A program made the translations under genes and the position numbers. This document shows, piece after piece, positions 32,785 to 42,382 of a stretch of 48,722 nucleotides of DNA. Each line of letters opens with the position of its first letter. Position 1 is the stretch's first letter. The DNA is from Clostridiales bacterium UBA4362 (GTDB lineage: Bacteria > Bacillota > Clostridia > TANB77 > CAG-508), in contig DGSM01000045.1 of NCBI GenBank assembly GCA_002393975.1, positions 1 to 48,722 on the forward strand. The letters run 5' to 3'. The notes under the pieces were generated by a model that worked only from the letters and a program-made list of their open reading frames with translations, searched no databases and had not been told where the DNA came from.

Positions 32785-35700
32785 TTATGCAAATAAACTC
32801 ATTTGGTTGCTCTCACTCATTCCTTTTAGACAACCTGCTTCTTTTAAAGTTTCAATTGCACTTTTTCCAATCTTGCTTCGAATTCTTAAGTCATCCATGC
32901 TCATAAATTCACCATCTTTTCTTGCTTCCTCTATTCCTTGAGAAGCTACTGTTCCTAGTCCTGGAATAGAATTAAGTGGTGGTCTAATTCCATCATCTTC
33001 TAATTTAAATTTAGTAGCTGATGATTCATAGATATCTATTGGCATGAAGTTAATTCCTCTTGCATACATTTCATTTACTATTTCCAAAGTTTCATACATA
33101 TCTTCATCAGTTTTAGATGCTTTTCTTTGAGCTTGAAGCATTTCAATTTCCCTCATTTTGCTTAATACTCTATCTCGTCCATGACACATAACATTAGAAT
33201 CAAAAGCATCTGCTCTTATTGAGAAATATGCACAATAATATGCTTTAGGAATATGTACTTTATACCAAGCTATTCTAAATGCGTTTGTAACATAAGCTGC
33301 AGCATGTGCTTTAGGGAATAAGTATTTTATCTTTTCACAAGATTTGATATACCACTCTGGAACTTCATGTTCTTTCATTAATTCAACATACTCTGGCCAT
33401 TCTTTTACTTTACCTTTTGCAACTTTTCCTTTACGAACACCTTCCATAATTTTGAATGCTGTATTTGGTGGAAGTCCTTTAGTAATCAAGTAATTCATAA
33501 TATCATCACGAGTACAAATAACTTCCTTTAAAGTTGCAGTACCACTATTAACTAAATCTTGAGCATTGCCCAACCAAACGTTGGTACCATGTGATAATCC
33601 AGAAATTCTTAATAACTCATCAAATGTAGTAGGCTTTGTATCATTAAGCATTCCTCTAACGAATTTAGTTCCTGATTCAGGAATTCCAAATGTTCCAACT
33701 TCACTTCTTATTTCATCTGGGGTGATTCCTAGTGCAGTGGTAGATGAATAAATAGACATTGTGTCTTTATCATCTAATGGTACTTCAGTTGGATCAAGCC
33801 CTGTAATATCTTTAAGCATACGTATAACTGTCGGATCATCATGTCCTAGAATATCGAGTTTTAACAAGTTTTGATCAATTGAGTGGTAATCAAAGTGAGT
33901 TGTTATAATATCTGAATTAGGATCATCTGCTGGATGTTGTACAGGTGTAAATTCATATATTTCTCTTCCTTTTGGAACAACAATAATTCCTCCAGGGTGT
34001 TGTCCTGTTGTTCTTTTAACTCCTGTGCATCCTTTTGATATTCTATCAGCCTCAGCATTATTTATTGTAAGGCCTTTTTCTTCATAATATTTTTTTACAA
34101 AACCATATGCAGTTTTATCGGCAACAGTACCAACTGTTCCTGCTTTAAATGTAGTTCCTTTTCCAAATATTACTTCAGTATATTTATGTGCTTTGGCTTG
34201 ATATTCTCCAGAGAAGTTTAAGTCGATATCAGGCTCTTTATCTCCATTAAATCCCAAGAAAGTTTCAAAAGGGATATCCATTCCATCTTTTTGCATCATA
34301 TGACCACAATTTGGACATACTTTATCTGGAAGGTCAAATCCATTTGTAACATCACCGACATCTTCAAAATCGCTATGTTTACAATTTGGACATCTATAAT
34401 GTGGTGGAAGTGAATTTACTTCAGTAATACCAGTCATATTAGCAGCAAATGATGATCCAACACTTCCTCTAGAGCCAACTATATATCCATCTTCATTTGA
34501 TTTCCAAACTAGTTTTTGAGCAATAATGTACATAACAGAGAATCCATTAGTAATGATAGAATTCAATTCTTTCTTAAGTCTATCTTCAACTATTTTTGGA
34601 AGAGGATCTCCATATAGTTCATGTGCCTTTTTATATGCTATATCTTCTATTTGTTTCTCACAGCCAGGAATATGTGGAGGACACTTTTCAGGTGATATAG
34701 GTTCAATTCTCTCACACATATCAGCAATTTTATTTGTGTTAGTTACAACTACTTCATATGCCTTTTCTTCACCTAAATATTTGAACTCTTCTAGCATTTC
34801 TTCTGTAGTTCTTAAATATAAAGGTGCTTGTTGATCGCTATCATCGTATCCTTGTCCTGATTGTAAAATTCTTCTATAAATTTCATCTTGCGGATCCATA
34901 AAATGGACATCACAAGTAGCAACTACTAGCTTTTCAAGTTTTTCACCAATTTCAATTATTTTTCTATTGAAGTTTTTCAAATCTTCATCAGATTCTACTT
35001 TACCTTCTCTTACTAAATGCTCATTGTTTCCAATTGGTTGTATTTCTAAATAATCATAGTCTTTTGCTATATTTAAGACATCTTCATCAGGTCTTCCTTC
35101 TAAAATAGCTGAATATAATTCTCCAACTTCACAAGCGCTTCCTAAAATAAGGCCTTCTGAATATTGCTTATATATAGATTTAAGTATTAAAGGATGTTTA
35201 TAAAAATAATTCAAATTAGAAATTGAAATTAATTTATATAAATTCTTTAATCCAACATAATTCTTTGCAATTATTATTGCATGATAGCTTTTAAGTTTTC
35301 TGAAATTTGCCTTTCCATCACTTAATTCATCTATCTCATGAAGCATAGTAACTTTATTTTCTTCAAGTTCTTCACACATTTTATTAAATACTTGAACAGT
35401 AGTATTAACATCATCTAAAGCTCTATGAGCATTTTCAACTTTTATTCCTAATTTCTCTGCAATTATTCCTAACTTGTATTTTGTAAAATCAGGATATAAC
35501 ACTTTAGCTAATGCTAATGTATCTAAATAAGTATTTTTGAATGGTATGTTTCTTTGTTCACAAGCATATCTAATAAATGATGTATCAAAGTTAGCATTAT
35601 GTGCAACTAAGACACTATCCCCAAAAAACTCAAGGATCTTTGGTAATATCTCATCAATTGTTGGAGCATCTTTTACCATGTCATCTGTTATATGAGTAAT

Positions 35701-37299
35701 CTCTTGAACTTCATCTGGTATATGTCTTAATGGATTTACAAAAGATTCAAATTGATCTATTATTTCACCATTTTTTACTTTCATTATTCCAACTTCAGTA
35801 ATAGAGTCTGTTCTAAATGAAGTTCCTGTGGTCTCTAAATCAAATACACAATATGTTGAGTCTTTAAGAGATTGATTCATTTTCACATTGGTCATTACTT
35901 CGCTTTTATCATTAACAATATATGCTTCTACACCATATATTATTTTTATTCCATTAGCTTTATCTCCTAAATCTTGTAAAAGATGATGTGCTTCTGGAAA
36001 TGATTGTACTACACCATGATCAGTAATAGCGATACTCTTCCAGCCCCATTTAATTGCTCTATTAATTAAATCTTGAGCTGGTGTAATACCATCCATTTGA
36101 GACATATTAGTATGCATATGAAGTTCAACTCTTTTAGTTTCTGCTTGATCCTCTCTTTTAACTTTTTTAAGAGGTTCTCCCTCAACAATAGTATTAGCAA
36201 GAAGTGTTACTTCATGGGCAAAATTATCAAATCCAGATTTGCCTCCAATTTTTACTCCTGCGCCTGGATATAATCTTTTTGAAACATCTTTCTTTTGTTC
36301 AGGTGTGACAAAGCATTTACATGTAATAGAATTTGTTCCATCATAAACATCAAAAGAAAGTAAAAACTTTCCTGTTTTCTTTAATTCCATTTCATCGTGA
36401 ACATTACATATTTCACCATTTATTTGGATTTGAGCTTCTTCTGCACCAATATCATTAATCTTTATTAAGGGTTGTGTAATTTTAGAATTTCTTCCATATA
36501 TTAAAGTTGGATCAACTTCTTTTTCAGGGGCAGCTTTTGGTTCACTTTCTGTCTCAGGCTTAATCTCAACTTTTGGTTTGCTCTCAACTTTAGCAGCCTC
36601 TTTATTAGCAGGCGAAGCATTTCCATTGGTCTTAGGTGAAGGATTCTTTTTAAATCCAGAATTACCATTATATTCTTTATTCATCTTTACTGCTTCTTTA
36701 GCTTTAGCTTCACTGGCAGCTTGTGCAGAAACTTTATATGCTTCTTCTATTATTCTTTGTTTCTCTTTATTAAAATCAATATTTAAGCTACTTCCTTCTT
36801 GATGATTAAAAGTAACTTTGCATTTAAAATTATAAATATCTAAAACAATATCAGCTATTAATTTATCTATTTTTTGTTGCTTTAATAAATCAATTCCATT
36901 ATTGATTAAAAATACTTTTAATTCATTATTTACTAATTCACATTTACTAGAATCAATTAAACCATTAATAATAGGATGATTCTTAGAAGCAATTGCAATT
37001 ATCTTCTTAAAATCATCCTTTATTTTATTTTCTATATTGTTATTTCCATTTAAGTTATCGTCTGTATTATTTAAAGGATTTAATTTGATAGTTACATCTT
37101 CAATTTTAAATCGGTTTTTCAAAAAACTAGTAAAAGTAGCTAATTCTTCACTCGTTATATTGCTGTTCGTTATTAAGCAAATTTCTAATTTGTTAGATTT
37201 TCTATAAAAATTAACTTTCTCAATGCGTGATTCAGCAAGACTTTCACTCATTTGTTCAAAGTCTGCAAAAACCGCTTTTACTTGTTTAAACTCTTCCAA
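32785..37299 (-). CDS. polC: DNA polymerase III PolC-type (alpha subunit with built-in 3'-5' exonuclease)
   Basis: 1504 residues from TTG at 37299 (AGGGGCATACAA upstream; no ATG nearby). It has the Gram-positive PolC domain order: N-terminal region with a Pro/Lys/Glu-rich linker (about 215-265), OB-fold, PHP domain starting at VELHMHTNMSQ (about 390) and including ITDHG, a DEDD exonuclease inserted from CVFDLETTG (about 481), a zinc site with CPNC and CPNCGHM, the polymerase core with PDIDLNFSGEYQ (about 1030), and the C-terminal GIPGLG helix-hairpin-helix. It is the main replicative polymerase of low-GC Gram-positives. It is 70 nt downstream of cdsA with no terminator between, so probably in the pyrH-frr-uppS-cdsA operon. 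The length is close to the usual 1430-1450 plus the linker. Confidence 0.97.
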   Translation of the reverse strand: MEEFKQVKAVFADFEQMSESLAESRIEKVNFYRKSNKLEICLITNSNITSEELATFTSFLKNRFKIEDVTIKLNPLNNTDDNLNGNNNIENKIKDDFKKIIAIASKNHPIINGLIDSSKCELVNNELKVFLINNGIDLLKQQKIDKLIADIVLDIYNFKCKVTFNHQEGSSLNIDFNKEKQRIIEEAYKVSAQAASEAKAKEAVKMNKEYNGNSGFKKNPSPKTNGNASPANKEAAKVESKPKVEIKPETESEPKAAPEKEVDPTLIYGRNSKITQPLIKINDIGAEEAQIQINGEICNVHDEMELKKTGKFLLSFDVYDGTNSITCKCFVTPEQKKDVSKRLYPGAGVKIGGKSGFDNFAHEVTLLANTIVEGEPLKKVKREDQAETKRVELHMHTNMSQMDGITPAQDLINRAIKWGWKSIAITDHGVVQSFPEAHHLLQDLGDKANGIKIIYGVEAYIVNDKSEVMTNVKMNQSLKDSTYCVFDLETTGTSFRTDSITEVGIMKVKNGEIIDQFESFVNPLRHIPDEVQEITHITDDMVKDAPTIDEILPKILEFFGDSVLVAHNANFDTSFIRYACEQRNIPFKNTYLDTLALAKVLYPDFTKYKLGIIAEKLGIKVENAHRALDDVNTTVQVFNKMCEELEENKVTMLHEIDELSDGKANFRKLKSYHAIIIAKNYVGLKNLYKLISISNLNYFYKHPLILKSIYKQYSEGLILGSACEVGELYSAILEGRPDEDVLNIAKDYDYLEIQPIGNNEHLVREGKVESDEDLKNFNRKIIEIGEKLEKLVVATCDVHFMDPQDEIYRRILQSGQGYDDSDQQAPLYLRTTEEMLEEFKYLGEEKAYEVVVTNTNKIADMCERIEPISPEKCPPHIPGCEKQIEDIAYKKAHELYGDPLPKIVEDRLKKELNSIITNGFSVMYIIAQKLVWKSNEDGYIVGSRGSVGSSFAANMTGITEVNSLPPHYRCPNCKHSDFEDVGDVTNGFDLPDKVCPNCGHMMQKDGMDIPFETFLGFNGDKEPDIDLNFSGEYQAKAHKYTEVIFGKGTTFKAGTVGTVADKTAYGFVKKYYEEKGLTINNAEADRISKGCTGVKRTTGQHPGGIIVVPKGREIYEFTPVQHPADDPNSDIITTHFDYHSIDQNLLKLDILGHDDPTVIRMLKDITGLDPTEVPLDDKDTMSIYSSTTALGITPDEIRSEVGTFGIPESGTKFVRGMLNDTKPTTFDELLRISGLSHGTNVWLGNAQDLVNSGTATLKEVICTRDDIMNYLITKGLPPNTAFKIMEGVRKGKVAKGKVKEWPEYVELMKEHEVPEWYIKSCEKIKYLFPKAHAAAYVTNAFRIAWYKVHIPKAYYCAYFSIRADAFDSNVMCHGRDRVLSKMREIEMLQAQRKASKTDEDMYETLEIVNEMYARGINFMPIDIYESSATKFKLEDDGIRPPLNSIPGLGTVASQGIEEARKDGEFMSMDDLRIRSKIGKSAIETLKEAGCLKGMSESNQMSLFA

Positions 37300-37369
37300 T
37301 TGTATGCCCCTATAAATTAAATCTTATAAATAATTAAATTAAACCATTAAATTGTTATATATTTACAAT

Positions 37370-38236
37370 TTAAATCATTAAAAACAACATGTATGCAAAA
37401 GGTGTAATAAATAGTAAACTATCTAGTCTATCTAATAATCCACCATGTCCTGGTAAAAGATTTGAAAAATCTTTTATTCCACAATATCTCTTTATTGCAG
37501 ATGCTGCAATATCTCCAACTTGTCCTATTATAGCTAGAATAATTGATATTATTAATATTTGCCAATAGCTAATAGTTAAATTAAATATTAAATTAACTAT
37601 TAATATAAATACTAGAGAGAATCCTATTGATCCAAATATTCCTGCTATTGCACCTTCAACTGTTTTCTTTGGAGAAATAGGTGTTAGTTTATGTTTGCCA
37701 AATTTACATCCAATTATATATGCTAAGCCATCTGATCCCCACGATGTAGCAAATAATAAGCCACAATATATTCTATGGATTAAAGCTGGTGTACCCCCTC
37801 TAATTAAAGAAACAAATAACATACTTAGTGGTATATAAAGAATTCCAAATAGTGTTGTCATAACATCTATTATATTTTTCTTTCCTTCGGTTATTATTAC
37901 TTCCAAAGATAAAATGAAAATAATTAAAGGAATCATAAATACCAATAGTTTAAATCCTATTTCTTCTTTAATTAAATGTGTCAGTCCTATCAGCGCACAG
38001 CATGCATAGCTAATCCATGCGGTAGGATTCGCTTTTTCTGTGGATTTAAAACAATGCAAATACTCATGCATCATACAAATAGCAACTAGTGCAAGGGCAA
38101 CATCCATTACATAGTTGTTAGAAAAAACAAAAACTACAAAAACTAATGGTAGACCAACTAATGTTGTTAAGTATCTTTTTAATGTTTTTGTTTTGCTTTT
38201 CTCATTGTTTTCTTCGGTTTTCTTTTTCTTTGCCAA
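37370..38236 (-). CDS. cdsA: Phosphatidate cytidylyltransferase
   Basis: 288 residues; the start is TTG at 38236 after AAAGGAAGAAGAAGG. Basic N-terminus (AKKKKTEENNEK), seven to eight membrane spans, and the complete family signature near the C-terminus: SAIKRYCGIKDFSN followed by LLPGHGGLLDRLD. The enzyme makes CDP-diacylglycerol from CTP and phosphatidic acid at the membrane, the entry to phospholipid synthesis. It is 24 nt after uppS. The usual dxr and rseP neighbours are absent between cdsA and polC. Confidence 0.95.
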   Translation of the reverse strand: MAKKKKTEENNEKSKTKTLKRYLTTLVGLPLVFVVFVFSNNYVMDVALALVAICMMHEYLHCFKSTEKANPTAWISYACCALIGLTHLIKEEIGFKLLVFMIPLIIFILSLEVIITEGKKNIIDVMTTLFGILYIPLSMLFVSLIRGGTPALIHRIYCGLLFATSWGSDGLAYIIGCKFGKHKLTPISPKKTVEGAIAGIFGSIGFSLVFILIVNLIFNLTISYWQILIISIILAIIGQVGDIAASAIKRYCGIKDFSNLLPGHGGLLDRLDSLLFITPFAYMLFLMI

Positions 38237-38260
38237 CCTTCTTCTTTCCTTTCAAGAAAA

Positions 38261-38965
38261 TTATTTACCTTTTCTTCTTTTACGACTTGAATACTCTTTT
38301 ATGCAATAATCTATATCTTCTTCAGTAAAATCAGGCCAATATTTATCCATGAATAAAAATTCACTATACGTGATTTCCCATGGTAAAAAGTTGCTAGTTC
38401 TAAGCTCACCACTAGTTCTTACAACTAAATCCGGATCTTTCTTTCCAGCTGTATCTAATGAATTAGTAATTAATTCTTCATTTATATCTTCAATATCAAT
38501 TTCGCCATTTTTTACTCTTGAAGCAATTTTTTGAGTTGCACGAGTTAGTTCATCTCTTCCACCATAATTAAACGCAATCATAAAATCAAGACCTTTATTA
38601 TTTTTGGTCTTTTCTTCAATTTGTTCGATTTTTTCTAAAAGTTTAGGATTAAGATTATCTCTTCTTCCAATAACTTCAATTCTAACATCAGAATCTAATT
38701 TCTTTATAAATTTATCTAAAGCTGAATTTAGAAGAAACATTAAATAATCAACTTCTTCTTTAGCTCTATTCCAGTTTTCAGTTGAAAAAGCATATACTGT
38801 TAAATATTCTAATCCAATTTTATTACAATATCTAACTATGTTTTCTAAAACTTCTTCACCTTTTTTATGACCTAGTTTTTTCTCTAATCCATGTTCAACT
38901 GCCCATCTTCTGTTTCCATCCATTATAATAGCTATATGAGCTGGTTTATTAACTATTTCTTCCAT
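38261..38965 (-). CDS. uppS: Isoprenyl (undecaprenyl) diphosphate synthase
   Basis: 234 residues, ATG at 38965. The cis-prenyltransferase motifs are present: HIAIIMDGNRRWA (catalytic Asp and diphosphate binding), GHKKG, YLTVYAFSTENWNR, FNYGGRDE and DLVVRTSGELRTSNFLPW. The enzyme builds C55 undecaprenyl diphosphate, the lipid carrier for cell-wall precursors. It is cytosolic and associated with the membrane. The gene lies 22 nt after frr and 24 nt before cdsA in the usual operon order. Confidence 0.96.
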   Translation of the reverse strand: MEEIVNKPAHIAIIMDGNRRWAVEHGLEKKLGHKKGEEVLENIVRYCNKIGLEYLTVYAFSTENWNRAKEEVDYLMFLLNSALDKFIKKLDSDVRIEVIGRRDNLNPKLLEKIEQIEEKTKNNKGLDFMIAFNYGGRDELTRATQKIASRVKNGEIDIEDINEELITNSLDTAGKKDPDLVVRTSGELRTSNFLPWEITYSEFLFMDKYWPDFTEEDIDYCIKEYSSRKRRKGK

Positions 38966-38987
38966 ACTTCCCCTTTTCTTCTAAAAA

Positions 38988-39536
38988 TTAGACAGTCATA
39001 ATTTCTGATTCTTTTTTCTCTGTTAAATCATCAATTTGAGAAACAAAATTATCAGTAGCTTTTTGAATTTTATCTTCTAAAGATCTTTCTTCATCTTCAG
39101 TAATTTCACTAGCCTTTAAAGCTGCTTTAGCTTCGTCCATATAGTCTCTTCTTACATTTCTTATAGCAACTTTTGCTTCTTCTGCCATTTTATTTATATC
39201 TTTAGCAAGTTCTTTTCTTCTATCTTCAGTTAATTCTGGAAAAGATAGTCTAATTACATTTCCATCATTCATTGGATTAATTCCAATATCAGCTTTTTCT
39301 ATTTCTTTAGTAATAGTTGATAATAAACTTTTATCCCATGGTTGGATAACTATTAATCTTGGTTCAGGAACAGAAATAGAAGCCACTTGATTTAGTGGTG
39401 TAGGTTGTCCATAATATTCAACATTAATTCTATTTAAAATAGTTGGATTAGCCCTTCCTGCTCTTACCTCTGAAAATTTTTGTTTTAAATTATCAAGAAC
39501 TTTTTCCATATCTTGATTAAGACTTTGCTCTTCCAT
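38988..39536 (-). CDS. frr: Ribosome recycling factor
   Basis: 182 residues, ATG at 39536 after AAGGAGGAATT. The family blocks are clear: VRAGRANPTILNRI near residues 25-40, YYGQPTPLNQVASISVPE, PWDKSLLSTITKEI, and NVRRDYMDEAKAA. Normal length (about 185). It splits the ribosome after termination together with EF-G. It is 9 nt after pyrH and co-transcribed. Confidence 0.97.
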   Translation of the reverse strand: MEEQSLNQDMEKVLDNLKQKFSEVRAGRANPTILNRINVEYYGQPTPLNQVASISVPEPRLIVIQPWDKSLLSTITKEIEKADIGINPMNDGNVIRLSFPELTEDRRKELAKDINKMAEEAKVAIRNVRRDYMDEAKAALKASEITEDEERSLEDKIQKATDNFVSQIDDLTEKKESEIMTV

Positions 39537-39545
39537 AATTCCTCC

Positions 39546-40241
39546 TTAATTTACACAAGTTCCTATTGATTCACCATTAACGGCTTTTATAATATTATCT
39601 GTATCTTTCATAGCAAATACTACAAGTGGCATCTTGTTTTCTTTACAAAAAGCTACAGCAGTTAAATCCATTACTTTAAGATTTTTATCTATAATTTCTT
39701 GATAAGAAATCTTATCATATTTTATAGCATCTTTATTTGTTTTAGGATCATCAGAATATATTCCATCTGTTGTTTTAGCAACTAATAAACAATCTGCTCC
39801 AATTTCAACAGATCTTAAAGCTGCTGCAGTATCAGTTGAAAAATAAGGATGTCCAGTACCACCAGCAAAAATAACAATTTTTCCATTATCTAAATGATTT
39901 AGAGCTTTTCTCAAAACAACAGGTTCTGCAATTTGTTTCATTTCTATAGAAGTTTGAACTATAGTTTCAATTCCTCTTTTCTCTAAAGCATCTTGAAGGG
40001 CTAAACTATTCATTGTAGTTGCAAGCATTCCCATATAATCAGCATTATACTTAACCATATTAGGACCATATTTGCCTCTCCAGAAGTTTCCTCCTCCAAC
40101 AACTATAGCAATTTCAACTCCTAAATCGTAAACTTTTTTAATAGAATCGCAAACACTTTCAAGTACATTTTGATCTATTCCAAATCCTTCATCACCAGAA
40201 AGTGCCTCACCACTTAGTTTTAATAATATTCTTTTATACAA
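39546..40241 (-). CDS. pyrH: UMP kinase
   Basis: 231 residues from TTG at 40241 after AGGAGGAACTAAA; there is no nearby ATG. KLSGEALSGDEGFGID, VVGGGNFWRG, ADYMGMLATTMNSLAL, and the nucleotide-binding TGHPYFSTDTAAALR and AKTTDGIYSDDPKTN blocks identify the bacterial hexameric UMP kinase (amino-acid-kinase fold). It makes UDP from UMP. It is the first gene of the frr-uppS-cdsA-polC unit, with a promoter at 40285-40313. Confidence 0.96.
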   Translation of the reverse strand: MYKRILLKLSGEALSGDEGFGIDQNVLESVCDSIKKVYDLGVEIAIVVGGGNFWRGKYGPNMVKYNADYMGMLATTMNSLALQDALEKRGIETIVQTSIEMKQIAEPVVLRKALNHLDNGKIVIFAGGTGHPYFSTDTAAALRSVEIGADCLLVAKTTDGIYSDDPKTNKDAIKYDKISYQEIIDKNLKVMDLTAVAFCKENKMPLVVFAMKDTDNIIKAVNGESIGTCVN

Positions 40242-40284
40242 TTTAGTTCCTCCTAAACTTATGTAAATATATAAAATCTATTTA

Positions 40285-40313
40285 ATTCTATCATAAATTT
40301 AGGTAGATATAAA
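40285..40313 (-). promoter_or_regulatory. Promoter of the pyrH operon
   Basis: Minus strand: extended -10 TGATAGAAT (hexamer 40285-40290) with a weak -35 TTTATA (40308-40313) at 17 nt. It lies between the upstream terminator (40335-40368) and the pyrH start. Confidence 0.5.
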
Positions 40314-40334
40314 TAGAAAATTAAATAAAAAAAG

Positions 40335-40368
40335 CAAAAAAGACCAAGCACCGAAGTGCCTAGTCTTT
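40335..40368 (-). terminator. Rho-independent terminator after the tandem small surface proteins
   Basis: Minus strand: a 13-bp stem (two G-U pairs) closed by a TTCG tetraloop, with arms AAAGACTAGGCAC and GTGCTTGGTCTTT and a T run after it. It separates the 40393 gene from pyrH. Confidence 0.88.
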
Positions 40369-40392
40369 AATATATACAAATTAAATTAAAAA

Positions 40393-40671
40393 TTAGTTAT
40401 TTTTCTTAGATAATGCAAAAGCAGTTAATCCAACAATAACAGCAACAGCGCCAACGCCAGCAATGATATAAGTATCAAATTCACCAGTTTGTGGAACTGT
40501 AGTTGTATTTACTACAGGAGCTGTATTCTCTGGAACTGTAGGAACAGCTGTTGAATTATTAGCAACAGTATTAAATGTTATTGTTTGTGATGCTAAAGCA
40601 CTTCCCTTTGCAATAAATAAAACTAACATCATAAAAATAATTGTACTTAAAGCTAAACTTTTTTTACTCAT
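40393..40671 (-). CDS. Very short wall-anchored-like protein with VPQTG sorting motif
   Basis: 92 residues from the ATG at 40671, chosen because GGAGAG lies about 8 nt upstream; the longer frame from 40689 has no ribosome site. A signal peptide with hydrophobic core at about 8-23 ends near SALAS. The mature part is only about 35 residues of Thr/Asn/Val/Pro-rich spacer. Then come VPQTGEFD, a hydrophobic span and a short SKKNN tail. This is the layout of sortase substrates (LPXTG-like, here VPQTG). It is 46 nt after its paralogue (40718), and they share VPQTGE and the following DTYIIAG block. No sortase gene is in the window. The function is unknown. Confidence 0.75.
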   Translation of the reverse strand: MSKKSLALSTIIFMMLVLFIAKGSALASQTITFNTVANNSTAVPTVPENTAPVVNTTTVPQTGEFDTYIIAGVGAVAVIVGLTAFALSKKNN

Positions 40672-40717
40672 CTTTTGAACTCTCCACATATCAAAATTTT
40701 AAATCTTATTTATGTAA

Positions 40718-41065
40718 TTATCTGCTATATCTTTTAGCATTTACAAAAGAAAATGCACCAATAGCTACAACAACTACAGCAATACCAGCTATAATATATG
40801 TATCATATTCACCAGTTTGTGGAACTTTAGTAGTAGTATTTGTTGTTGTGTTTACAACTGGAGCTGGAGTAACTTGGTTATCCTTTGCTACATTTCCGTT
40901 TAAATTAACAGCAGTATTTGCAGTTGCATTTGTAACAGCATTGTTTCCAGTTGGTATAGTTTGCATAGAAACTGTTCCACTAGCAAATACGCCTTTAGTA
41001 AATATAGTTAAAGCGATAGCAATAACGATTAAAGATAAAATAACGTTTCTTTTTAATTTTTCCAT
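40718..41065 (-). CDS. Short wall-anchored-like protein with VPQTG sorting motif
   Basis: 115 residues, ATG at 41065 after AGAGGAGACATAAAA. A basic start (MEKLKRN), a signal core at about 8-26 ending near GVFASG, a spacer of about 55 Thr/Asn/Val-rich residues, KVPQTGEYDTYIIAG, a hydrophobic span and a basic tail (NAKRYSR). The layout is that of a sortase substrate. It is the first gene of a two-gene unit with the paralogue at 40393, with a strong promoter at 41132-41160, so it is probably well expressed. The spacer is too short to be an enzyme or adhesin domain, and the function is unknown. Confidence 0.75.
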   Translation of the reverse strand: MEKLKRNVILSLIVIAIALTIFTKGVFASGTVSMQTIPTGNNAVTNATANTAVNLNGNVAKDNQVTPAPVVNTTTNTTTKVPQTGEYDTYIIAGIAVVVVAIGAFSFVNAKRYSR

Positions 41066-41131
41066 TTTTATGTCTCCTCTTTTAATAATCTGAAATTCTT
41101 TAAGAATCTCTGTAACTCTCTTATATTAGCT

Positions 41132-41160
41132 ATTTTACCTCTATTTGGCAAATATGTCAA
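41132..41160 (-). promoter_or_regulatory. Sigma-A promoter of the tandem VPQTG genes
   Basis: Minus strand: -35 TTGACA (perfect, 41155-41160), 17-nt spacer, -10 TAAAAT (41132-41137). Leader about 60 nt to the start codon at 41065. Confidence 0.75.
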
Positions 41161-41246
41161 TGTTTTTTTGCTAAAAAAAGGCATTTTTTCATTACATTTT
41201 TGTCATATTTAGGACATTTGAAGGTAATTTTCCTATTTTTTTCCAT

Positions 41247-42338
41247 TTAAACATTAAATTTAAAATCAACTATATCTCCGTCTTTCATTATATAATCTTT
41301 GCCTTCCATACGAACTAAACCTTGCTCTTTTACTTTTGCCATTGAACCAAATTTCACAAGATCATCATATGAAACGATTTCAGCCTTTATAAATCCTCTT
41401 TCGAAGTCGCTGTGTATCTTTCCGGCTGCTTGAGGAGCTTTTGTACCTTTATTTATTGTCCATGCTCTTGTCTCTTTCTTACCAGCTGTTAAATAACTCA
41501 TTAATCCTAATAAATCATAACTAGCTTTTATTACTACATCTAATCCTGATTCATCTAATCCTAAAGCTTCAAGCATTTCCTTTTTATCTTCTTCATTATC
41601 CAATTTAGATAAGTCTTCTTCTATCTTAGCTGATAATTTAATACAGCCAGCTCCTTCAGATGCAGCTAGTTCTTTTACTTGTTTAACATATTCATTGTCT
41701 TCTCCACCAACTTCATCTTCTCCGATATTCGCAACATAAAGAATTGGTTTTGAGGTTAATAAAAATGCATCCTTGGTTAATTCTATTTCTTCTTCTGTTA
41801 ATTTACATGTTCTAGCAGGTTTTCCATCCTCTAAAACTGTTCTAATTTTCTTAAAAGCATCTTCTTCTGCTAAATATTTTTTATCACCTTTTGCATTTTT
41901 AGCAGCTCTATCTATTCTTTTATTAACAGTATCTAAATCAGCTAAAACTAGTTCTACATTTATTGTATCTATATCTCTTAATGGATCTATAGAGCCATCA
42001 ACATGAACTATATTAGGATCTTCAAAACAACGCACAACCTCTAATATGGCATCTGTTTCTCTAATATGAGATAAAAACTTATTACCTAATCCTTCTCCTT
42101 TACTAGCACCTTTTACAAGTCCTGCAATATCAACAAATTCTACAACAGCAGGAGTAATCTTATCTGAATCAAACATTTTTGCAAGTACATTTAATCTTTC
42201 ATCTGGTACTGCAACTACACCTACATTTGGCTCAATAGTACAGAAAGGATAGTTTGCACATTCTGCTCCAGCATTTGTTATCGAATTAAATAAAGTGCTC
42301 TTACCAACATTTGGTAATCCCACAATTCCCATCTTCAT
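41247..42338 (-). CDS. ychF: Redox-regulated GTPase/ATPase YchF (OLA1 family)
   Basis: 363 residues, ATG at 42338 after AAGGAGAAAAATAGAT. G1 motif GLPNVGKSTLFN at the start, followed by NYPFCTIEPNVG, VDIAGLVKGASKGEGLGN, and the C-terminal TGS domain (KDYIMKDGDIVDFKFNV). The length is the family standard. It is an ATP/GTP-binding translation-associated factor in nearly all bacteria. A helical insertion (about 125-210) is normal. It is a single gene, downstream of the heat-shock operon's terminator, with no clear promoter or terminator of its own. Confidence 0.95.
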   Translation of the reverse strand: MKMGIVGLPNVGKSTLFNSITNAGAECANYPFCTIEPNVGVVAVPDERLNVLAKMFDSDKITPAVVEFVDIAGLVKGASKGEGLGNKFLSHIRETDAILEVVRCFEDPNIVHVDGSIDPLRDIDTINVELVLADLDTVNKRIDRAAKNAKGDKKYLAEEDAFKKIRTVLEDGKPARTCKLTEEEIELTKDAFLLTSKPILYVANIGEDEVGGEDNEYVKQVKELAASEGAGCIKLSAKIEEDLSKLDNEEDKKEMLEALGLDESGLDVVIKASYDLLGLMSYLTAGKKETRAWTINKGTKAPQAAGKIHSDFERGFIKAEIVSYDDLVKFGSMAKVKEQGLVRMEGKDYIMKDGDIVDFKFNV

Positions 42339-42382
42339 ATCTATTTTTCTCCTTATATTAATTATTTTCTATATTACAGCTT

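Noticed and set aside
41160..41246. Terminator after ychF
   Set aside because: Only an A/T run hairpin (AAAAAA/TTTTTT around TGCC) is present; too weak to call.
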